From NCBI GenBank assembly GCA_903934745.1, contig CAIZOZ010000364.1, positions 1 to 41,709 of the forward strand: a DNA stretch of 41,709 nt, written 5' to 3'. The stretch comes from an uncultured cyanobacterium (lineage in GTDB: Bacteria; Cyanobacteriota; Cyanobacteriia; PCC-6307; Cyanobiaceae). Position numbers and translations under genes: made by a program. Positions 39,624 to 41,709 of the stretch are shown here, piece by piece (positions within the stretch are counted from its first letter, which is position 1; every line of letters starts with the position of its first letter). The notes beneath the pieces were generated by a model. The model worked only from the letters and a program-made list of their open reading frames with translations, did not search any database and had not been told where the DNA came from.

Positions 39624-40754
39624 TTAGTTTGTATTTGTGATCGCAAAGATTGATTCAAGCGTCACATCATCATGAATGGCCACGGCGCCAATCGCTGATG
39701 GCAGTACAAAGCGAATCTGGCCTGCCTTCACCTTTTTATCCCCCTGCAGGCATTGCACCAGGGCCTCGCGTTGAAGGGGCGGAAAGCGCAGCGGTAGTCC
39801 GGCTGCCTGGATCAAGCGCTTCTGCCGGGCCTGATCCTCGTCAGCCCAGAGGCCCATCGCCAGGCTCAGTTCACCGGCCGCCACCATGCCGATGGCCACC
39901 GCCTCGCCGTGCAGCCAGGTGCCATAACCACTCAAGGTTTCCACCACATGGCCAAGGGTGTGGCCGTAATTGAGAATCGCCCGCAGGCCGGCTTCGTGCT
40001 CATCGGCGGCCACCACCCTGGCCTTGGCCGCGGCGGAGCGCTCCAGCAACAGCTCCAGCAGTTCGGGGCCCACCGCCGCCAGGCTGGCCAGACCCGCCTG
40101 GGGATCCCGCCGGGCCGCCATCTCCAGCTCAGCGAATAACTCCGGGTCGCCAATCACGCCGTACTTGATCACCTCCGCCATCCCGGCCCGAAACTCCCGC
40201 TCCGGCAGGGTGGTGAGCACGGTGGGATCGATCAGCACCAGCCGCGGCTGATGGAAGGCGCCGATCAGGTTCTTGCCACCGGGGTGGTTCACGCCCGTCT
40301 TGCCGCCGATCGCGGCATCCACCATCGCCAGCAGGGTGGTGGGCACCTGCACCACGGCAATGCCCCGCAGCCAGGTGGCGGCGGCAAAGCCAGCCATGTC
40401 GCCCACCACGCCACCACCGAGGGCGACGATCAACGAGCCCCGCTCCAACCTGTGAGCCAGGGCAGCGTCGTGGATCAGGGAGACGGTGGCTGGAGTTTTC
40501 TGCTCCTCCCCCGCCTCGATCACCAGGCTGCTGGCTTCCAGGCCGGCACTCTGCAGGCTGGCCAGGGCCGTGGCCCCGTAGTGCGCCTGCACCACCGCGT
40601 TAGTGACCATCAACACCTTGGTGCCGGCCCGGATGCCCTGGGCGCGGATCTGCTCGCCCAGCTGGGCCAGGCTGCCCGCCCCGATCACGATCGGATAGGG
40701 GTTGGCGCTCAGCTCCACCCGGATGGTGCGGATCGCGGAGGGCGCAGCGGTCAT
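39624..40754 (-). CDS. aroB: 3-dehydroquinate synthase
   Basis: A 376-residue NAD-dependent enzyme that cyclises DAHP to 3-dehydroquinate in the shikimate pathway. YPIVIGAGSLAQLGEQI is near the start. VIEAGEEQKTPATV, LIVALGGGVVGDMAGFAAATWLRG, GGKTGVNHPGGKNLIGAFHQP, GMAEVIKYGVIGDP, NYGHTLGHVVETLSGYGTWLHGEAVAIGM and KKVKAGQIRFVLPSAIGAV carry the metal and substrate residues. Length is normal. It follows the ABC transporter genes by 92 bases and faces the AT-rich membrane gene. Confidence 0.97.
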   Translation of the reverse strand: MTAAPSAIRTIRVELSANPYPIVIGAGSLAQLGEQIRAQGIRAGTKVLMVTNAVVQAHYGATALASLQSAGLEASSLVIEAGEEQKTPATVSLIHDAALAHRLERGSLIVALGGGVVGDMAGFAAATWLRGIAVVQVPTTLLAMVDAAIGGKTGVNHPGGKNLIGAFHQPRLVLIDPTVLTTLPEREFRAGMAEVIKYGVIGDPELFAELEMAARRDPQAGLASLAAVGPELLELLLERSAAAKARVVAADEHEAGLRAILNYGHTLGHVVETLSGYGTWLHGEAVAIGMVAAGELSLAMGLWADEDQARQKRLIQAAGLPLRFPPLQREALVQCLQGDKKVKAGQIRFVLPSAIGAVAIHDDVTLESIFAITNTN

Positions 40755-40845
40755 GGCTGGGGTCAGGGAAGTACTGAGGCTACGGCGGCTGCGGCTGCTG
40801 CCTTGTTGCCTCCTCGATCTCTATTTTTGCCTGCAGGATGGGAGC

Positions 40846-41568
40846 TCAGGCTCGGTTGTCGTGCACAACACCGTCGCGGACCTCATAGATCCGGCGGAAA
40901 CGAGGCATGATTTTCTCGTCGTGGGTCACCACGATCACGCTGGTGCCGATCTGGCCGGCAAGCCGCTCCAACAGATCCATCACAGCCATCGCCCGTGGAG
41001 TGTCGAGCGGCGCCGTGGGCTCATCGGCCAGCAGGATCGGGGGGCGATTGATCAGGGCACGGGCGATCGCCACCCGCTGCTGCTCGCCACCGGAAAGCAT
41101 GGCCGGCATCGCCTCGGCCCGGTGGGCAACGTCGAGATCGGCCAAGAGCTGATCGGCGGCGGCACGCGCCTGGCGATTTGGGCGGCCCAGCAGCATCGGC
41201 AGCAGGGCCACGTTGTCACGCACGTTGAGAAACGGCAGCAGATAGGGCGACTGGAAGATGAAGCCGATCTGCTCGCGTCGCAGGCGGGTGAGATCGCTGG
41301 TGAGCCAGTGGTCGCCCTCAAACACCGGGATGCCACCGAGGGCGATGTAGCCGCCACTGGGGGTGAGCACAGCGCCTAGACACTTGAGCAGGGTGCTCTT
41401 GCCCGACCCAGATGGCCCCACCAGGCCCACCACTTCCCCAGGCTCCACCCGCATCTGCCCATCCCGCAAGGCATCAACAGCGGCAGGGCCACGGCCATAG
41501 GTCTTGCGCAGGCCGCGCACCTCAATCCCAGCTGGTGCCGTTGGCGATGGCGCCGGGGGAGCGCTCAT
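40846..41568 (-). CDS. DevA-like ABC transporter ATP-binding protein
   Basis: A 240-residue ATPase of the MacB/LolD/DevA group. Walker A is VGPSGSGKST (about residues 51-60), the Q-loop FIFQSPYLLPFLNVRDN, the signature LSGGEQQRVAIARAL, Walker B ILLADEPTAPLDTP, and the H-loop VIVVTHDEKI. The N-terminal 14 residues are a Pro/Ala extension. It overlaps its permease gene by ATGA. In cyanobacteria DevBCA exports glycolipid or other lipophilic cargo with TolC; the cargo here is not known. The permease gene on the upstream side identifies it as the ATPase of a two- or three-gene exporter. Confidence 0.93.
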   Translation of the reverse strand: MSAPPAPSPTAPAGIEVRGLRKTYGRGPAAVDALRDGQMRVEPGEVVGLVGPSGSGKSTLLKCLGAVLTPSGGYIALGGIPVFEGDHWLTSDLTRLRREQIGFIFQSPYLLPFLNVRDNVALLPMLLGRPNRQARAAADQLLADLDVAHRAEAMPAMLSGGEQQRVAIARALINRPPILLADEPTAPLDTPRAMAVMDLLERLAGQIGTSVIVVTHDEKIMPRFRRIYEVRDGVVHDNRA

Positions 41569-41709
41569 TGGATGGCCTCCGCCGGATCCACCGCCAGGGC
41601 CACCTTGACCCCCACCAAGCTCGCCAGACTGCTGCTGGCCAGAGCCACCATCGCGGCGGCGAGCAGGTCCCGTTGCTGCAGCACCACATAGCGGGGAAAG
41701 CGCGGCGCC
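41565..41709 (-). CDS. FtsX/DevC-like ABC permease (3' end only)
   Basis: The last 48 codons of a gene that enters from the right edge. The end reads RFPRYVVLQQRDLLAAAMVA, a final membrane segment LASSSLASLVGVKVALAV, and DPAEAIQ, the usual end of FtsX-fold permeases (DPxEAL-type). The stop overlaps the ATPase start as ATGA, which supports a shared operon. An upstream HlyD-like adaptor (DevB) may lie beyond the window. Confidence 0.85.
   Translation of the reverse strand, partial: APRFPRYVVLQQRDLLAAAMVALASSSLASLVGVKVALAVDPAEAIQ

Overview
The window is GC-rich, gene-dense chromosomal DNA from a picocyanobacterium of the Synechococcus/Cyanobium type. This rests on several cyanobacteria-restricted families (DUF3685/Ycf55-like, DUF3727, a thylakoid photosystem I accumulation factor, a TIGR04168 phosphoesterase, a CSP41-like epimerase), on Calvin-cycle genes, and on scattered HIP1 octamers (GCGATCGC). 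The genes are mostly housekeeping. I see no tRNA, rRNA, CRISPR array, insertion sequence or prophage.

Layout. 1-1.3 kb: a class II fructose-bisphosphate aldolase cut by the window edge, and a 37-residue peptide gene with its own terminator. 1.3-5.0 kb: a minus-strand cluster (unknown protein, prepilin peptidase, accD, secreted adhesin-E-like protein, Gfo/Idh/MocA oxidoreductase). 5.1-13.5 kb: a long minus-strand series read from high to low coordinates (F420-ligase-like membrane protein, GNAT-like protein, ruvX, DUF3727, yqeG, proB, lpxD, leuB, prk). 13.6-14.0 kb: a decayed PIN-PhoH pseudogene. 14.0-19.4 kb: fumC, the photosystem I factor, DUF3685, a Fur-family regulator and hisA, all minus. 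19.5-21.7 kb: CSP41-like epimerase, pgsA and a CBS protein.

21.7-31.6 kb holds the four parts of the known ligase-associated DNA-repair cassette (PdeM phosphoesterase, Lhr-like helicase, ATP-dependent ligase, beta-CASP exonuclease). PdeM is separated from the other three by a glutathione S-transferase, an unusual fusion of a degenerate NtrC-type AAA domain to a membrane polyferredoxin, a cyclotransferase-like protein and a possible 27-residue membrane peptide. The ligase appears to start at CTG, overlapping the exonuclease stop codon.

31.6-41.7 kb: nadA, a TIGR04168 phosphoesterase coupled to a glycosyltransferase-like gene, a secreted lambda-endolysin-like GH104 enzyme, a TPM-domain membrane protein, an unknown protein coupled to a MidA-type methyltransferase, an AT-richer membrane-protein gene that looks acquired, aroB, and a DevA-like ABC ATPase with the end of its permease.

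The most unusual items are the AAA-polyferredoxin fusion, the CTG-start ligase, a proteobacterial-type phosphoribulokinase with only one cysteine, the degenerate receiver in the DUF3685 protein, and the PIN-PhoH gene remnant. No clearly new multi-gene system is evident.
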